Source: Vreelandella halophila (GTDB taxonomy: Bacteria > Pseudomonadota > Gammaproteobacteria > Pseudomonadales > Oleiphilaceae). Taken from it: a DNA stretch of 64,000 bases. The translations under genes and the position numbers were made by a program. Below, one piece after another: positions 1 through 10,732 of the stretch (its first letter is position 1; each line of letters starts with the position of its first letter). Where the stretch lies: NCBI RefSeq assembly GCF_009856365.1, contig NZ_WMEX01000001.1:372001-436000 (forward strand), read 5' to 3'. The notes under the pieces were generated by a model. The model was given only the letters and a program-made list of their open reading frames with translations, had not been told where the DNA came from and did no database searches.

Positions 1-771
1 CTCCGGCTGGCTGTCATCGATGTAGCTGGAAAGGGCCGACAGGGGCACCGGCTCGCCCAGCGCCTCCTGCTCATTGCAGAACTCGAACGCCTTGTGGCGC
101 ACGCTCTGGGCGTCTTCCGGCTCGGTCTGCTGCTGGGCGAACGACTCCACCGCCTCCAGGAAAGTGCGGGTCTCCGCTTCCACGTCCACTTCCTGCTGGA
201 AGCCCACCAGGCGCGCGAAGCACTTTCCGATCTCGCCCGTGCCGCGGCCCTGGAGCACCGTCAGGTAGTTCTCTGAGCCGGACTCGCCGCGCCAGTCTTC
301 CAGTTCAACGCGGGCCGCCAGGTTCAGGCGGGAGCGGCTGATGGTTTCGGTGGGGGTGAGCTCCAGGTTCGGGTCCAGGGTGAAGACCGGGTCCATCTCC
401 AGGGCGAAGAGGTACAGCACCTCGCCGTCGGCCAGGGACTCGTGGACGATGAGCAGCGGGCGCTCGGGATCGGTGTCCGCGCGGGTGATCTCGTCCTGCC
501 ACTGGCCCAGAAGCTGGTCCGTGAAGGCCTCAAAGCCCTGCTGGCCGTCCAAATAGTTGCCGAGCCACCCGCGGATGGGGTGGCTGCCAAGGTCGTCCGA
601 AAAGCGGCCATAGGCCTTGCCGGGGCGGCTGTTGAACAGCTTTTTGAGCTGGCGGTGCAGGGCTTCGTAGTCACCACCCGGCTCGGCCATCGCCTCTCCG
701 GCGTTGGCCCGGGCCGGCTGCCCGCCGCCGGGCAGTGTGGCTCGCATCAGCCTGAGCTGCTGAATGGCCAT
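1..771 (-). CDS. yejK: Nucleoid-associated protein YejK/NdpA, partial (3' end outside window)
   Basis: The minus-strand frame from ATG 771 stays open for 257 codons to the window edge, so the C-terminus is missing. The start MAIQQLRL and the stretches GKAYGRFSDD, NYLTVLQGRGTGEIGK and KAFEFCNEQEALGEPV line up with the E. coli 37-kDa nucleoid-associated protein YejK (about 335 aa), which belongs to the NA37/NdpA family found in nucleoid preparations. Its ATG lies 3 nt after the cysN stop, so it is probably the last gene of a cysDN-yejK transcript. The Shine-Dalgarno sequence is weak, suggesting coupled translation. The family assignment rests on remembered similarity and is fairly secure; the cellular role of the family is poorly defined. 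Confidence 0.8.
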   Translation of the reverse strand, partial: MAIQQLRLMRATLPGGGQPARANAGEAMAEPGGDYEALHRQLKKLFNSRPGKAYGRFSDDLGSHPIRGWLGNYLDGQQGFEAFTDQLLGQWQDEITRADTDPERPLLIVHESLADGEVLYLFALEMDPVFTLDPNLELTPTETISRSRLNLAARVELEDWRGESGSENYLTVLQGRGTGEIGKCFARLVGFQQEVDVEAETRTFLEAVESFAQQQTEPEDAQSVRHKAFEFCNEQEALGEPVPLSALSSYIDDSQPE

Positions 772-774
772 GGG

Positions 775-2439
775 TCAGCCCTGCAGCCGCTGTTCCCGAC
801 GCAGTGTCTGCAGCAGTTCCTGCACGGCCTTGCTGATGCCGGCGTCATTGTCGGCACTGACACTGTAGTCCGCCGGTGTGCCGCTTATACCGGCCGTGAG
901 CACGATCAGGCCCTGGCTGCGCAGTACATCGGCCATGCTGCCACGGTCTTCCTCGGAGTCCGTATTGGTGTTGTCCAGCACAACGCCGGTCTTGCCCACG
1001 TCGAACAGGCTGCGCTGCAGGGCTGTGGCCAGCTTGTCTGCTGCTTCGCCGCCGCAGTCGATCACCAGCGGTTTCTGGTCGAGCCGGCGTTGCCATTCCT
1101 CGATAGTGACCGGGTTCATCAGGCCTTCGGCGTCGCTGGCGGTGCTCTTGATCATGCCCGCACCGATGGTGATGTTGGTCAGGCGGTCGATGATGATGAA
1201 CGCCCCGGTGGAGCCGCAGTTCGGGTAGGGGTCAAAGGCCAGCGGGTGGCTGACGGCGAACTCGCACAGGCCGATCTCGTTCAGGCCCAGCTCGCTGCCT
1301 TCCTGCTGTTCCAGGGTATTCACGTCGGTCTTGTAGTGCACCCGGCGCATGGCGCCAGAGGTGTAGCGTGGCCCCTGCTTGATGTCGTACTGGCGGCCCG
1401 GTGCCAGCGGCTGGTCAGTCATCCAGACCACGTTGGCGTTGAAGGCGGTGGCCACCTCGGGCATGTTGCCGGCGTGTACCAGCATGTCGCCGCGGCTGAC
1501 GTCGATCTCGTCCTTCAGGGTCAGGGTAACGGCCTGATCGATATGGGCTTCGTCCTGATCCCCTTCAAAAGTGACGACCCGGTCCACGCGGGTGGAGCGG
1601 CCCGAGGGCAGGGCAACCACTTCGTCGTCCGGCTTCACAACGCCACTGGCGATGGTGCCGCAGAAGCCCCGGAAGTCGAGGTTCGGGCGGTTCACGTACT
1701 GGACCGGGAAGCGGAAATGCTCGAAGTCCTTGTCGTGGGAGATCGGGACGGTCTCCAGCACCTGCATCATGGGCTTGCCGTCGAACCAGGGCATGTTCTC
1801 GCTGGGATAGACGACATTGTCGCCCTCGAGCGCGGAGATGGGCACAAAACGCACGTCTTCCAGGCCGAGGTTGCCGCAGAAGTGCTGGTACTCCTCCCTG
1901 ATTTCATTGAAGCGCTGCTCGCTGTAGTCGACCAGGTCCATCTTGTTGATGGCGACGACCACGTGCTTGATGCCCAGCAGCGAGGCCAGGAAGGAGTGGC
2001 GCTTGGTCTGGGTCAGCACCCCATGACGGGCGTCGATCAGGATGACCGCGAGCTGCGCATTGGAGGCGCCTGTGGCCATGTTGCGCGTGTACTGCTCATG
2101 CCCGGGCGTATCGGCCATGATGAACTTGCGCTTGGCGGTGGAGAAGTAGCGGTAGGCCACGTCAATGGTGATGCCCTGTTCCCGCTCGGCCTGCAGGCCA
2201 TCGACAAGCAGCGACAGGTCCAGTTTCTCGCCGGTGGAGCCCACCTTGGAGCTGTCGGACTCCAGCGCTGCCAGCTGGTCTTCGTAGATCATGCTGGTGT
2301 CGTGCAGCAGGCGGCCAATGAGGGTGCTTTTGCCGTCGTCCACGCTGCCGCAGGTCAGCAGCCGCAGAAGTTCCTTCTGTTCGTGCTGCTTGAGGTAGGC
2401 GTTGATGTCGGTGCCGATCAGGTCTGACTGATGTGACAT
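775..2439 (-). CDS. cysN: Sulfate adenylyltransferase subunit 1 (CysN) with a degenerate CysC-like tail
   Basis: This is the GTPase subunit of ATP sulfurylase; with CysD it makes APS from sulfate and ATP in the cytoplasm. The G1 motif GSVDDGKST (about residues 31-39), G3 [12 protein letters not shown] and G4 NKMDL are present, followed by EF-Tu-like beta-barrel domains. The start at 2439 ([11 protein letters not shown]) is preferred over an upstream in-frame ATG at 2529, which would overlap cysD. At 554 aa it is longer than E. coli CysN (475 aa) and shorter than CysNC fusions (about 630 aa). The last 114 residues resemble an APS kinase ([19 protein letters not shown], then [12 protein letters not shown]) but have lost the kinase P-loop. 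It lies 34 nt after cysD. Confidence 0.95.
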   Translation of the reverse strand: MSHQSDLIGTDINAYLKQHEQKELLRLLTCGSVDDGKSTLIGRLLHDTSMIYEDQLAALESDSSKVGSTGEKLDLSLLVDGLQAEREQGITIDVAYRYFSTAKRKFIMADTPGHEQYTRNMATGASNAQLAVILIDARHGVLTQTKRHSFLASLLGIKHVVVAINKMDLVDYSEQRFNEIREEYQHFCGNLGLEDVRFVPISALEGDNVVYPSENMPWFDGKPMMQVLETVPISHDKDFEHFRFPVQYVNRPNLDFRGFCGTIASGVVKPDDEVVALPSGRSTRVDRVVTFEGDQDEAHIDQAVTLTLKDEIDVSRGDMLVHAGNMPEVATAFNANVVWMTDQPLAPGRQYDIKQGPRYTSGAMRRVHYKTDVNTLEQQEGSELGLNEIGLCEFAVSHPLAFDPYPNCGSTGAFIIIDRLTNITIGAGMIKSTASDAEGLMNPVTIEEWQRRLDQKPLVIDCGGEAADKLATALQRSLFDVGKTGVVLDNTNTDSEEDRGSMADVLRSQGLIVLTAGISGTPADYSVSADNDAGISKAVQELLQTLRREQRLQG

Positions 2440-2473
2440 TGGATCTTGTCTCCGAAAACCGGGTTGGGCGCGC

Positions 2474-3382
2474 TTAGAAGTAGCCTTCCTGTTTCTTCTT
2501 CTCCATGGAGCCGGCGCTGTCGTGGTCAATGACTCGACCCTGGCGCTCGGAGCTGCGTGTCAGCAGCATCTCCTGGATGATCTCGGGCAGCGTGTCCGCC
2601 TCGGACTCGATGGCGCCGGTCAGCGGGTAGCAGCCCAGGGTACGGAAGCGCACGGACTTCATTTCGGGCTCTTCGCCCGGCTCCAGGGGCATGCGGTCGT
2701 CGTCGACCATGATCAGGGTGCCGTCGCGCTCGACTACAGGCCGGGGCTTGGAGAAGTACAGCGGCACGATCTCGATGTCCTCAAGATGGATGTACTGCCA
2801 GACGTCCAGCTCGGTCCAGTTGGACAGCGGGAAGACGCGGATGCTCTCGCCCTTGTTGATCTGGCCGTTGTAGATGTTCCACAGCTCCGGGCGCTGGTTC
2901 TTCGGGTCCCAGCGATGGTTCTCGTCCCGGAAGGAGTAGACGCGCTCCTTGGCGCGGGATTTTTCCTCGTCCCGGCGGGCCCCGCCAAAGGCGGCGTCGA
3001 ACTTGTACTTTTCCATCGCCTGCTTGAGCGACTGGGTCTTCATCACATCGGTGTGCTTGGCACTGCCGTGACTGAAGGGGCCGATGCCCTGTTTCACGCC
3101 TTCCTCGTTGATGTGGACGATCATGTCGAGATCGTACTGCTCGGCCATACGGTCCCGGAACTCGATCATTTCCTTGAACTTCCAGGTGGTGTCCACGTGC
3201 AGCATGGGGAAGGGAATCCGGCCGGGCCAGAAAGCCTTGCGGGCCAGGTGGAGCATCACGGAGGAGTCCTTGCCGATGGAATAGAGCATGACCGGGTTGT
3301 CGAACTCGGCTGCCACTTCCCGCATGATGTGGATGCTTTCCGCTTCCAGCTGTTTGAGGTGCGTGAGGTTGTATTGGGTCAT
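2474..3382 (-). CDS. cysD: Sulfate adenylyltransferase subunit 2 (CysD)
   Basis: This is the catalytic ATP pyrophosphatase subunit of ATP sulfurylase. The PP-loop is seen as [13 protein letters not shown] near residues 35-47, with [16 protein letters not shown] and the C-terminal [14 protein letters not shown] region typical of CysD. Its length of 302 aa matches E. coli CysD. It is first in cysD-cysN, and the usual long leader in front of it contains a TATAAT-like element. Sulfate assimilation genes are commonly activated by CysB in gammaproteobacteria, but no CysB site can be assigned here by eye. Confidence 0.97.
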   Translation of the reverse strand: MTQYNLTHLKQLEAESIHIMREVAAEFDNPVMLYSIGKDSSVMLHLARKAFWPGRIPFPMLHVDTTWKFKEMIEFRDRMAEQYDLDMIVHINEEGVKQGIGPFSHGSAKHTDVMKTQSLKQAMEKYKFDAAFGGARRDEEKSRAKERVYSFRDENHRWDPKNQRPELWNIYNGQINKGESIRVFPLSNWTELDVWQYIHLEDIEIVPLYFSKPRPVVERDGTLIMVDDDRMPLEPGEEPEMKSVRFRTLGCYPLTGAIESEADTLPEIIQEMLLTRSSERQGRVIDHDSAGSMEKKKQEGYF

Positions 3383-3452
3383 CGCGCTCTGTACCGCTGT
3401 TGACTCGGAATGGAACCGCTTCTTATAACAAACGGCTTCAACTGAACGAGGA

Positions 3453-3458
3453 ATTATA
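3453..3458 (-). promoter_or_regulatory. Putative -10 element of the cysD promoter
   Basis: On the minus strand the hexamer at 3458-3453 reads exactly TATAAT, in the gap between the PilZ gene and cysD. The -35 position (about 3481-3476, TCTTCC) is poor, which fits a promoter needing an activator. It would give a leader of roughly 60 nt ahead of cysD. This is inferred from the -10 match only. Confidence 0.4.
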
Positions 3459-3490
3459 CCAGAGCGTGAGGGTGAGGAAGAAGGGTCCGT

Positions 3491-3910
3491 TCAGACGCCG
3501 GCCGAAAGCTGTTCATTGATGTAGTGATCGAGCATCGGGACGGCGTCTTCCTCGAACTCAGCGAAGGACATGCCCACATGAAAGCAGTCGCGGGCAATGC
3601 GCCGCACTGTCACCACGTCGCAGCGGGCCCGGATGCAGGTGCTTTCGGATTCGCCTACGGGAATGGTGAACGCCACCTGGACCGGAATGGCCATCTGGGG
3701 GGCCACGGGCTCGCCATTGGGAACCAGCTGATCAAGCGTTTCCGGGGTGCACTCGATCTGGAGACCGGCGCGTGACAGATTGTTGATGGGGCAGCGGGGC
3801 AGGGCTTCGCCGCCACGCTCGAGGAACGCTTCCAGGTTCACCGGGATGCGATGGTAGTGGCGCAGGTTGGGCCTGCCGGTGAAGCCTGTGGATGACGAGA
3901 GTGCTGACAT
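3491..3910 (-). CDS. PilZ domain protein (c-di-GMP binding)
   Basis: This 139-aa protein carries the two PilZ signatures: an RxxxR motif (RHYHR, about residues 18-22) and the NxSxxG motif (NNLSRAGL, about 43-50), placed as in proteins that bind cyclic di-GMP. The C-terminus holds the usual beta-barrel strands (CFHVGMSFAEFEE). There is no second domain, so it is probably a stand-alone c-di-GMP adaptor whose target cannot be told from sequence. It sits alone between gatB and cysD, far from the type IV pilus genes at 49-53 kb, so a direct pilus role should not be assumed. Confidence 0.85.
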   Translation of the reverse strand: MSALSSSTGFTGRPNLRHYHRIPVNLEAFLERGGEALPRCPINNLSRAGLQIECTPETLDQLVPNGEPVAPQMAIPVQVAFTIPVGESESTCIRARCDVVTVRRIARDCFHVGMSFAEFEEDAVPMLDHYINEQLSAGV

Positions 3911-4021
3911 GGGTCAATACCGGTTGACGCGATTTGACTATCAGCGTAGTTGCTGTACACAGACTATACAAATCGCACGCAAGGCACTGATCTGCCGAAT
4001 TCTGTTACAGAACGTAGCACC

Positions 4022-5476
4022 CTAATCGCTTGAGGTCAGCTTCTGCTGCAGTATGTCGTTCACCTGGGCCGGGTTGGCCTTACCCTGTGAGGCCTTCATG
4101 ACCTGGCCGACCAGGGCGTTGAACTTCTTCTTCTGCTTTTTGGCCACTTCCTCGCTAAGATAGTCGTCCACCATGGCCTGGTTGTCCGCCAGCACCTGAT
4201 CGACCAGCGCTTCAATCTCGCCGCTGTCCGAGACCTGCTTGAGGCCCTGCTGCTCGATGATGTCGTCCGGGCTGCCTTCGCCGTTCCACAGGGCCTCGAA
4301 CACCTGCTTGGCGAGCTTGCCGGAGATGGTGCCGTCCTGGACGCGCAGGATCAGGGTGGCAAGGTCACCGGCGTTGACAGGGCAGTCCTGGATCTCGACC
4401 TCGTTCTGGTTCATCAGTCGGGCCAGTTCGCCCATGATCCAGTTGGCCGCCTGGCGGGCATCACCGCTGCCCCTGGCGACCTGCTCGAAGTAGTCTGCCA
4501 GCGCTTGGCTCTGGACCAGGGGCGCGGCTTCGTCCGCGTTCAGCCCATACTCGGTGACGAAGCGGGCCTGCTTGGCGTCCGGCAGCTCCGGCAGGCCGTC
4601 GCGGATGGCGTTGATATAGGTATCATCGATCTCCACTGGCAGCAGGTCGGGGTCGGGGAAATAGCGGTAGTCGTTGGCGAATTCCTTGGTGCGCATGGAG
4701 CGGGTCTCGTCCCGGTCCGCGTCGTACAGCCGGGTTTCCTGCTGGACTTCACCGCCGTCCTCGATCAGCTCGATCTGGCGCTCCACCTCGGTGTTGATGG
4801 CTTTTTCCACGAAACGGAAGGAGTTGACGTTCTTGATCTCGCTGCGGGTGCCGAATTCGGTCTGGCCTTTCGGGCGCACTGAGACGTTGCAGTCGCAGCG
4901 CATGGAGCCCTGGGACATGTCGCCGTCGGAGATGCCTAGATAGGTGACGATGGCGTGGATCTTCCGCAGGTAGGCTGCAGCTTCCTCGGCGCTGCGCATG
5001 TCCGGTTCGGAGACAATCTCAAGCAGGGGCGTGCCGGCGCGGTTGAGGTCGATACCGGACTGGCCCTGGAAGTCTTCGTGCAGGGATTTGCCCGCATCTT
5101 CCTCAAGGTGGGCGTGTTCGATGCCGATGGTGCGCTCACTGCCGTCGGACAGGTTCACGCTGACTTCGCCCTTGCCCACGATGGGGTGGTACATCTGGCT
5201 GATCTGGTAGCCCTTGGGCAGGTCGGCGTAGAAGTAGTTCTTGCGGTCAAAGACGGAGCGGTGCGCGATGTTGGCGTTGACGGCCAGGCCGAACTGCACG
5301 GCCATGCGCACGGCGCCTTCGTTGAGCACGGGAAGCATGCCGGGCATGGCCAGGTCGACGGCGCTGGCCTGGGCGTTGGGTTCGGCGCCGAAGGCGGTGC
5401 TGGCGCCGGAGAAGATCTTGGATTGGGTGGCGAGCTGTACGTGGACTTCCAGCCCGATCACGGTTTCCCATTGCAT
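4022..5476 (-). CDS. gatB: Asp-tRNA(Asn)/Glu-tRNA(Gln) amidotransferase subunit B
   Basis: GatB binds the mischarged tRNA and activates the carboxyl group of Glu or Asp with ATP, using ammonia channelled from GatA. The N-terminal [42 protein letters not shown] and [10 protein letters not shown] are hallmark cradle-domain motifs; the last ~150 residues form the helical and YqeY-like tail domain ([20 protein letters not shown]). Its length of 484 aa is normal. It starts 4 nt after the gatA stop and closes the gatC-gatA-gatB operon. Confidence 0.97.
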   Translation of the reverse strand: MQWETVIGLEVHVQLATQSKIFSGASTAFGAEPNAQASAVDLAMPGMLPVLNEGAVRMAVQFGLAVNANIAHRSVFDRKNYFYADLPKGYQISQMYHPIVGKGEVSVNLSDGSERTIGIEHAHLEEDAGKSLHEDFQGQSGIDLNRAGTPLLEIVSEPDMRSAEEAAAYLRKIHAIVTYLGISDGDMSQGSMRCDCNVSVRPKGQTEFGTRSEIKNVNSFRFVEKAINTEVERQIELIEDGGEVQQETRLYDADRDETRSMRTKEFANDYRYFPDPDLLPVEIDDTYINAIRDGLPELPDAKQARFVTEYGLNADEAAPLVQSQALADYFEQVARGSGDARQAANWIMGELARLMNQNEVEIQDCPVNAGDLATLILRVQDGTISGKLAKQVFEALWNGEGSPDDIIEQQGLKQVSDSGEIEALVDQVLADNQAMVDDYLSEEVAKKQKKKFNALVGQVMKASQGKANPAQVNDILQQKLTSSD

Positions 5477-5480
5477 TGTC

Positions 5481-6935
5481 TTAAACCCCGTTAGGTGCCA
5501 CTTGCTGGTGCCAGTCCGTCACCTGCTGGAAGCGGTGGGCGGCATTGAGCATGCGCGCTTCGTCGAAATAGTTGCCGATGATCTGCAGCCCCACTGGCAG
5601 GTTGTTCACCATGCCGCCGGGTATGGACATGGCTGGCAGGCCCGCCAGGTTGGAGGCGATGGTGAAAACGTCCTCCAGGTACATGTTGATCGGGTCGTCG
5701 GTCTTGTCGCCCTGGGCAAAGGCCGGTGAGGGCGACGTGGGGCCCATGATCAGGTCGACTTCATTGAAGGCGTCGGTGAAATCCTGCTGGATCAGGCGAC
5801 GGACTTTCTGGGCCTTGAGGTAGTAGGCGTCGAAGAAGCCGGCCGAGAGGGCGTAGGTGCCGACCAGGATGCGGCGTTTGACTTCTTCGCCGAAGCCTTC
5901 GGAGCGCGAGCGCAGGTAGAGGTCGTTGAGGTCCTGCGGGTTCTCGCAGCGGTGGCCGTAGCGCACGCCGTCGAAGCGTGAGAGGTTGGCGGAGGCTTCC
6001 GCGGGCGCGATGACGTAATAGGCAGCCACGGCCAGGTGCGAGTGGGGCAGGCTGATCTCTTTCACCGTGGCCCCGAGGTTCTCGTATTCGCGCACGGCGT
6101 TGCGGACCTGTTCCGCCATCTCCGGTGACAGCTCATCCGAGAAGTATTCCTTCGGCAGGCCGATGCGCAGGCCGCTCAGGTCGTTGTCCAGGCTGGCGCA
6201 GTAGTCCGGCACTTCGCGGTCCAGGCTGGTCGAGTCCTTGGGGTCGAAACCGGCCATGGTGTTGAGCATCAGGGCCGCGTCCCGGGCGTCGCGGGTGAGG
6301 GTGCCGGCCTGGTCCAGGCTGGAGGCGAAGGCAATGATGCCGTACCGGGAGATGCGGCCATAGGTGGGCTTGAGACCTGTGAGGCCGCACAGCGCTGCAG
6401 GCTGGCGGATGGAGCCGCCGGTGTCGGTGGCGGTGGCGGCGGGCACCAGGCGTGCCGCCACCGCCGCGGCGGAGCCGCCGGAGGAACCACCGGGGACAAG
6501 GCCGTCACCCCAGGGGTTGGTCACCGGGCCGAAATAGCTGGTCTCGTTGGACGAGCCCATGGCGAACTCGTCCATATTGGCCTTGCCCACGCAGACCGCG
6601 CCGGCGTCGTCCAGCTTCTGGGCCACGGTTGAGTTATAGGGCGGCGCGAAGTTTTCGAGCATGCGCGAGCCGCAGGTGGTGAGCAGGTCCTCGGTGCAGA
6701 AGATGTCCTTGTGCGCGAAGGGAATACCGGTCAGAGGGCCTGCCCGACCCTCTGTGCGGGCCTGGTCGGCTGCGCGGGCCTGTTCAAGGGCGCGCTCTTC
6801 CGCGACGGTGATGAAGCTGTTGTAGCGTCCGTCGTGGGCCCGGATGCGCTCCAGGGTTTCGCGGGTCAGCGCTTCGCTGGTGGTTTCGCCCGCCTCGAGT
6901 GCCCGGGCCAGTTCGGAAAGGGTGCTGGTGTGCAT
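5481..6935 (-). CDS. gatA: Asp-tRNA(Asn)/Glu-tRNA(Gln) amidotransferase subunit A
   Basis: This is the glutaminase subunit of GatCAB and an amidase-signature enzyme. The catalytic Ser-cisSer-Lys set is visible: the Lys in [10 protein letters not shown] (about residue 77), the cis-Ser in [12 protein letters not shown] and the nucleophile region [15 protein letters not shown]. The 484-aa length is standard. It lies 8 nt downstream of gatC. Presence of GatCAB implies that Gln-tRNA(Gln) and/or Asn-tRNA(Asn) is made indirectly in this organism. Confidence 0.97.
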   Translation of the reverse strand: MHTSTLSELARALEAGETTSEALTRETLERIRAHDGRYNSFITVAEERALEQARAADQARTEGRAGPLTGIPFAHKDIFCTEDLLTTCGSRMLENFAPPYNSTVAQKLDDAGAVCVGKANMDEFAMGSSNETSYFGPVTNPWGDGLVPGGSSGGSAAAVAARLVPAATATDTGGSIRQPAALCGLTGLKPTYGRISRYGIIAFASSLDQAGTLTRDARDAALMLNTMAGFDPKDSTSLDREVPDYCASLDNDLSGLRIGLPKEYFSDELSPEMAEQVRNAVREYENLGATVKEISLPHSHLAVAAYYVIAPAEASANLSRFDGVRYGHRCENPQDLNDLYLRSRSEGFGEEVKRRILVGTYALSAGFFDAYYLKAQKVRRLIQQDFTDAFNEVDLIMGPTSPSPAFAQGDKTDDPINMYLEDVFTIASNLAGLPAMSIPGGMVNNLPVGLQIIGNYFDEARMLNAAHRFQQVTDWHQQVAPNGV

Positions 6936-6943
6936 GGCGGCGC

Positions 6944-7231
6944 TTACTCCACTACCCGCGGAACCAGGTAGAGCCCGTCCTGTGTCTCGGGGGCCACGGC
7001 CTGGAACCGTTCGCGCTTGTTGGTTTCGGTTACCTCATCCGGGCGCAGCCGCTGGGTGGCGTCCAGCGGGTGGGCCATGGGGGTGATGCCGTCGGTGTCC
7101 GAGGCCTGGAGCTGGTCGACCATGCCGAGGATGTCGCTCAGCTTGCCCTCGAGGGCTTCCTTCTCGGAGTCCTCAAGCCGGATGCGCGCCAGCCAGGCCA
7201 CCTGTTCGATCTTGTCTCTGGAGATGCTCAT
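6944..7231 (-). CDS. gatC: Asp-tRNA(Asn)/Glu-tRNA(Gln) amidotransferase subunit C
   Basis: This small 95-aa subunit wraps around GatA and stabilises the GatA-GatB complex. The typical opening ([20 protein letters not shown]), the middle helix [19 protein letters not shown] and the end RPDEVTE...[20 protein letters not shown] match the family. It is the first gene of gatCAB and begins 59 nt after the stop of the upstream beta-barrel gene, which runs in the same direction, so it may be read from either that transcript or its own promoter. Confidence 0.95.
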   Translation of the reverse strand: MSISRDKIEQVAWLARIRLEDSEKEALEGKLSDILGMVDQLQASDTDGITPMAHPLDATQRLRPDEVTETNKRERFQAVAPETQDGLYLVPRVVE

Positions 7232-7290
7232 GCCGTTTCCTTCCCTTCGGAGCGCGGGATGATAGCAGATGCAACGTTGATCCGAACCCC

Positions 7291-8553
7291 CTAGAGCGGG
7301 ATGCGTACGCGCAGGTTGCCGCCACCAAAGGCGGCGCTGTGCAGCTCTACTGTGGGGTTCAGTGTGAGCTGGGCGCCGTTGCCCGGCGACCAGGTGAATG
7401 GCAGTGAGACCTTGGCATAGGTGCCGTCATGGTCGGTGCGCCGGCGGTCGATGCCCTGGATGGATTCGCCGTCCACGTGGCTGACGAACAGCTCCGGGGC
7501 GAAATGCCAGTCCGCGGATAGCGGGGTTGTCAGGCCCGCGAACACCAGGTGCTCGTCCCGGCTGGAAAGCTGCTGCGCCCCGCCGATCAGGGCGCCCTTT
7601 TCGGACAGGCTCAGGAATTCCCCGCCCAGGCGCCATTGGCTGACGGGGTCGCCGCCCAGTGTCAGTGCGATCCGGCTGCGCCAGGCGCGCCTTTCCATGG
7701 TTGCTGACCGGTTGCTGGTGGTGGCGCTTTCGTGGCGATTGGTGGCCAGGCCTTCCGCCAGCCAGCGCAGCCGGCTCCGTTCACTGAGGCGGTACTGGAT
7801 ACTGGCGCCACCCTGCAGGGATTCATCCCGGAAGCGACGCTCCAGTGACGGGATTTCCAGTTCCGTTTCCGGTGACGCGCTGATATAGCCGCGCAGGGTG
7901 CTGTCGGAGGACGGGTGCCATTCGCCGGCGCTGAACAGGGTGATGGGTTCGCTCAGGTACTGGCCCTCATCCTGTTTGCTGTTGAACAGGTACTCCGGGA
8001 GAACCACGGCGAATCGCGCCGCGTTTCCGGCGTCATCCTGCCAGCCCAGTTCCGGCTGGAGGTCGATGCGGGATTTGTCCCCGCGCACATCCGCCATCAG
8101 TCGCGCCTGGAAGCCGCCGCCCGGATGCACGCCAATGCCTATAAGGTTGCGGGTGTAGCGCCCGTCAAAGTCCTCGCTCCGCCGGAATCGGTACTGGAAG
8201 TCCAGCGTTCCTTCATCGTCGAATTGCCGGGTGACCTTGACGCTGGCATCCAGGAAAAGCTCTCTGGTACGCGTGCTTCCGCCCGTACCTTCAATGTGGT
8301 CGCGGGGTACTGGGGCCGCATGGAACTCGGAGGCTCTGGCCGTGAAGCTGTTGCGCTGGATGAAACTTTCGTCATTGTACTGGAAGGTGCGCCCCTGCAG
8401 GACGCGCTCCTGGCGGAATGGCTGTGGTTCCATGACCAGGGTGTCACCCCAGAAAGCGGTCGCTGAGCCGGGTACTGCCAGCAACAGCAGGGCAGCGGAT
8501 CTGATGGTTGGTCCGGTTCGTCGGGCTGCCAGAGGCTGCGACATGACGTCCAC
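7291..8553 (-). CDS. Predicted outer-membrane beta-barrel protein, family not recognised
   Basis: This 420-aa protein has an N-terminal signal-like stretch (RSAALLLLAVPGSATAFWGD, cleavage probably after SATA), then many short amphipathic segments with alternating aromatic/hydrophobic and polar residues (for example TLDFQYRFRRSEDFDGRYTR and GGEFLSLSEKGALIGG) and ends in RVRIPL, as expected for an outer-membrane barrel. I do not recognise a named family. It is transcribed away from mreB and toward gatCAB. The first ATG (MDVMSQPLAARRTGP) is used; an internal M4 start is also possible. Location and fold are inferred and no function is proposed. Confidence 0.6.
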   Translation of the reverse strand: MDVMSQPLAARRTGPTIRSAALLLLAVPGSATAFWGDTLVMEPQPFRQERVLQGRTFQYNDESFIQRNSFTARASEFHAAPVPRDHIEGTGGSTRTRELFLDASVKVTRQFDDEGTLDFQYRFRRSEDFDGRYTRNLIGIGVHPGGGFQARLMADVRGDKSRIDLQPELGWQDDAGNAARFAVVLPEYLFNSKQDEGQYLSEPITLFSAGEWHPSSDSTLRGYISASPETELEIPSLERRFRDESLQGGASIQYRLSERSRLRWLAEGLATNRHESATTSNRSATMERRAWRSRIALTLGGDPVSQWRLGGEFLSLSEKGALIGGAQQLSSRDEHLVFAGLTTPLSADWHFAPELFVSHVDGESIQGIDRRRTDHDGTYAKVSLPFTWSPGNGAQLTLNPTVELHSAAFGGGNLRVRIPL

Positions 8554-8613
8554 TGTTGTTTATGAAACAGGCATTATTCCATTGCTGCCTGGCCGCTCAC
8601 AATGCCGGTTGTC

Positions 8614-8642
8614 TTGCCTGAACCCCCCGCCACTGCTAAAGT
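8614..8642 (+). promoter_or_regulatory. Putative sigma-70 promoter of mreB
   Basis: TTGCCT at 8614-8619 and TAAAGT at 8637-8642 are separated by exactly 17 nt, which would place the start site near 8649 and leave a leader of about 77 nt before mreB. Both hexamers deviate from consensus, so this is a tentative call. Confidence 0.4.
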
Positions 8643-8704
8643 TCCGGCATCCAAGAGGTTTCGCCACGCAACGGGGAGGGCGAGGCCAGCCATCGAATCC
8701 GTAA

Positions 8705-9766
<1,062 letters not shown>

Positions 9767-9860
9767 CAGAGTCGCCACCGGTTCCGGTTGAATCGCAAGA
9801 AGACCCGCCGCTGCCGTCCCGGCGCCAGCGGCGGCTGTCGTTCTGAACGGGGGACGGTCC

Positions 9861-10730
9861 ATCAACACGCTTTTCACGCAAGGCCCACTCATTGGTCCCA
9901 GGCTGCTGCTGGTGGTGCTCCTGTCTGGAGTGCTGGTCGGCGCGGACCTGTATCTGCCCTATGGCGACCGGGTGCGCAGCTGGCTCATGACCGGCCTGAC
10001 GCCGGTCTACTGGCTGGGGCACGCGCCGGACCGATTCCTTGAGTGGATGGGGGATCTGACGAGCAGCCGCTCCGATCTGCTGCAGGAGAATGAGGCCCTG
10101 GAGTCCCGCCTTCTTGTGCTGGAGCGCCGCGCCCAGCGCTACACCGCCCTTGCCGCGGAGAATGCCCGCCTGCGGGAACTCCTGAACGCTTCTGAACAGC
10201 TGGATGACAGGGTGCTCGTTGCCGATGTGGTCGGCGTGACACCGGACCCACTGACCCATGAGATCATCCTGAACAAGGGCGAGTCCGATGGGCTGAGCAA
10301 AGGTCAGGCGGTGCTCGATGCCCATGGCCTCATGGGGCAGATTGTGCATACCAGTGCCCACGCCTCCCGCGCCATCCTGATTTCCGACAACAGTCATGCG
10401 GTTCCCGTGGAGATCAACCGTAATGGGCTGCGTGCGATCATGTTCGGCACAGGGGAGCATGATCGCATGGAACTTGCTCATGTGCCGGATACCGCCGATG
10501 TCGAGGTGGGGGATCTGCTGGTCAGCTCCGGGCTGGGCGGACGTTTCCCCCAGGGGTATCCGGTGGCGCGGATCAACAGCATCAAACACGACCCGGGCGA
10601 GCCCTTTGCCCGGGTTGAGGCCCGCCCCATGGCCAAGCTCAACAGCAGCAGCCAGGTGCTGGTGGTGTTCAGCGGTGGCTCGGTCAGCGGCGGGGACACG
10701 CCATCACCGGCGACTGGGGAGGAGGACTGA
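9861..10730 (+). CDS. mreC: Rod shape-determining protein MreC, non-standard start
   Basis: MreC is a bitopic inner-membrane protein that links MreB to the periplasmic elongation enzymes. The frame shows a short cytoplasmic stretch NTLFTQGPLIGPR, one transmembrane segment, a coiled coil (DLLQENEALESRLLVLERR) and the beta-rich domain with VGDLLVSSGLGGRFPQGYPVA. No ATG, GTG or TTG occurs in frame upstream of the membrane segment. By family comparison the protein should begin at codon ATC 9861, which follows GGGGGA (9849-9854) at 6 nt. The first canonical start, GTG 9912, would remove the cytoplasmic residues and part of the membrane helix. With ATC the product is 289 aa. The gene is certain; the start is not. 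Confidence 0.85.
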   Translation: MNTLFTQGPLIGPRLLLVVLLSGVLVGADLYLPYGDRVRSWLMTGLTPVYWLGHAPDRFLEWMGDLTSSRSDLLQENEALESRLLVLERRAQRYTALAAENARLRELLNASEQLDDRVLVADVVGVTPDPLTHEIILNKGESDGLSKGQAVLDAHGLMGQIVHTSAHASRAILISDNSHAVPVEINRNGLRAIMFGTGEHDRMELAHVPDTADVEVGDLLVSSGLGGRFPQGYPVARINSIKHDPGEPFARVEARPMAKLNSSSQVLVVFSGGSVSGGDTPSPATGEED

Positions 10731-10732
10731 GC

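Noticed and set aside
442-2427. 661-codon plus-strand open frame opposite cysN
   Set aside because: It is antisense to a fully conserved cysN, reads as a low-complexity His/Val/Gly-rich product and is a by-product of high GC at third positions.
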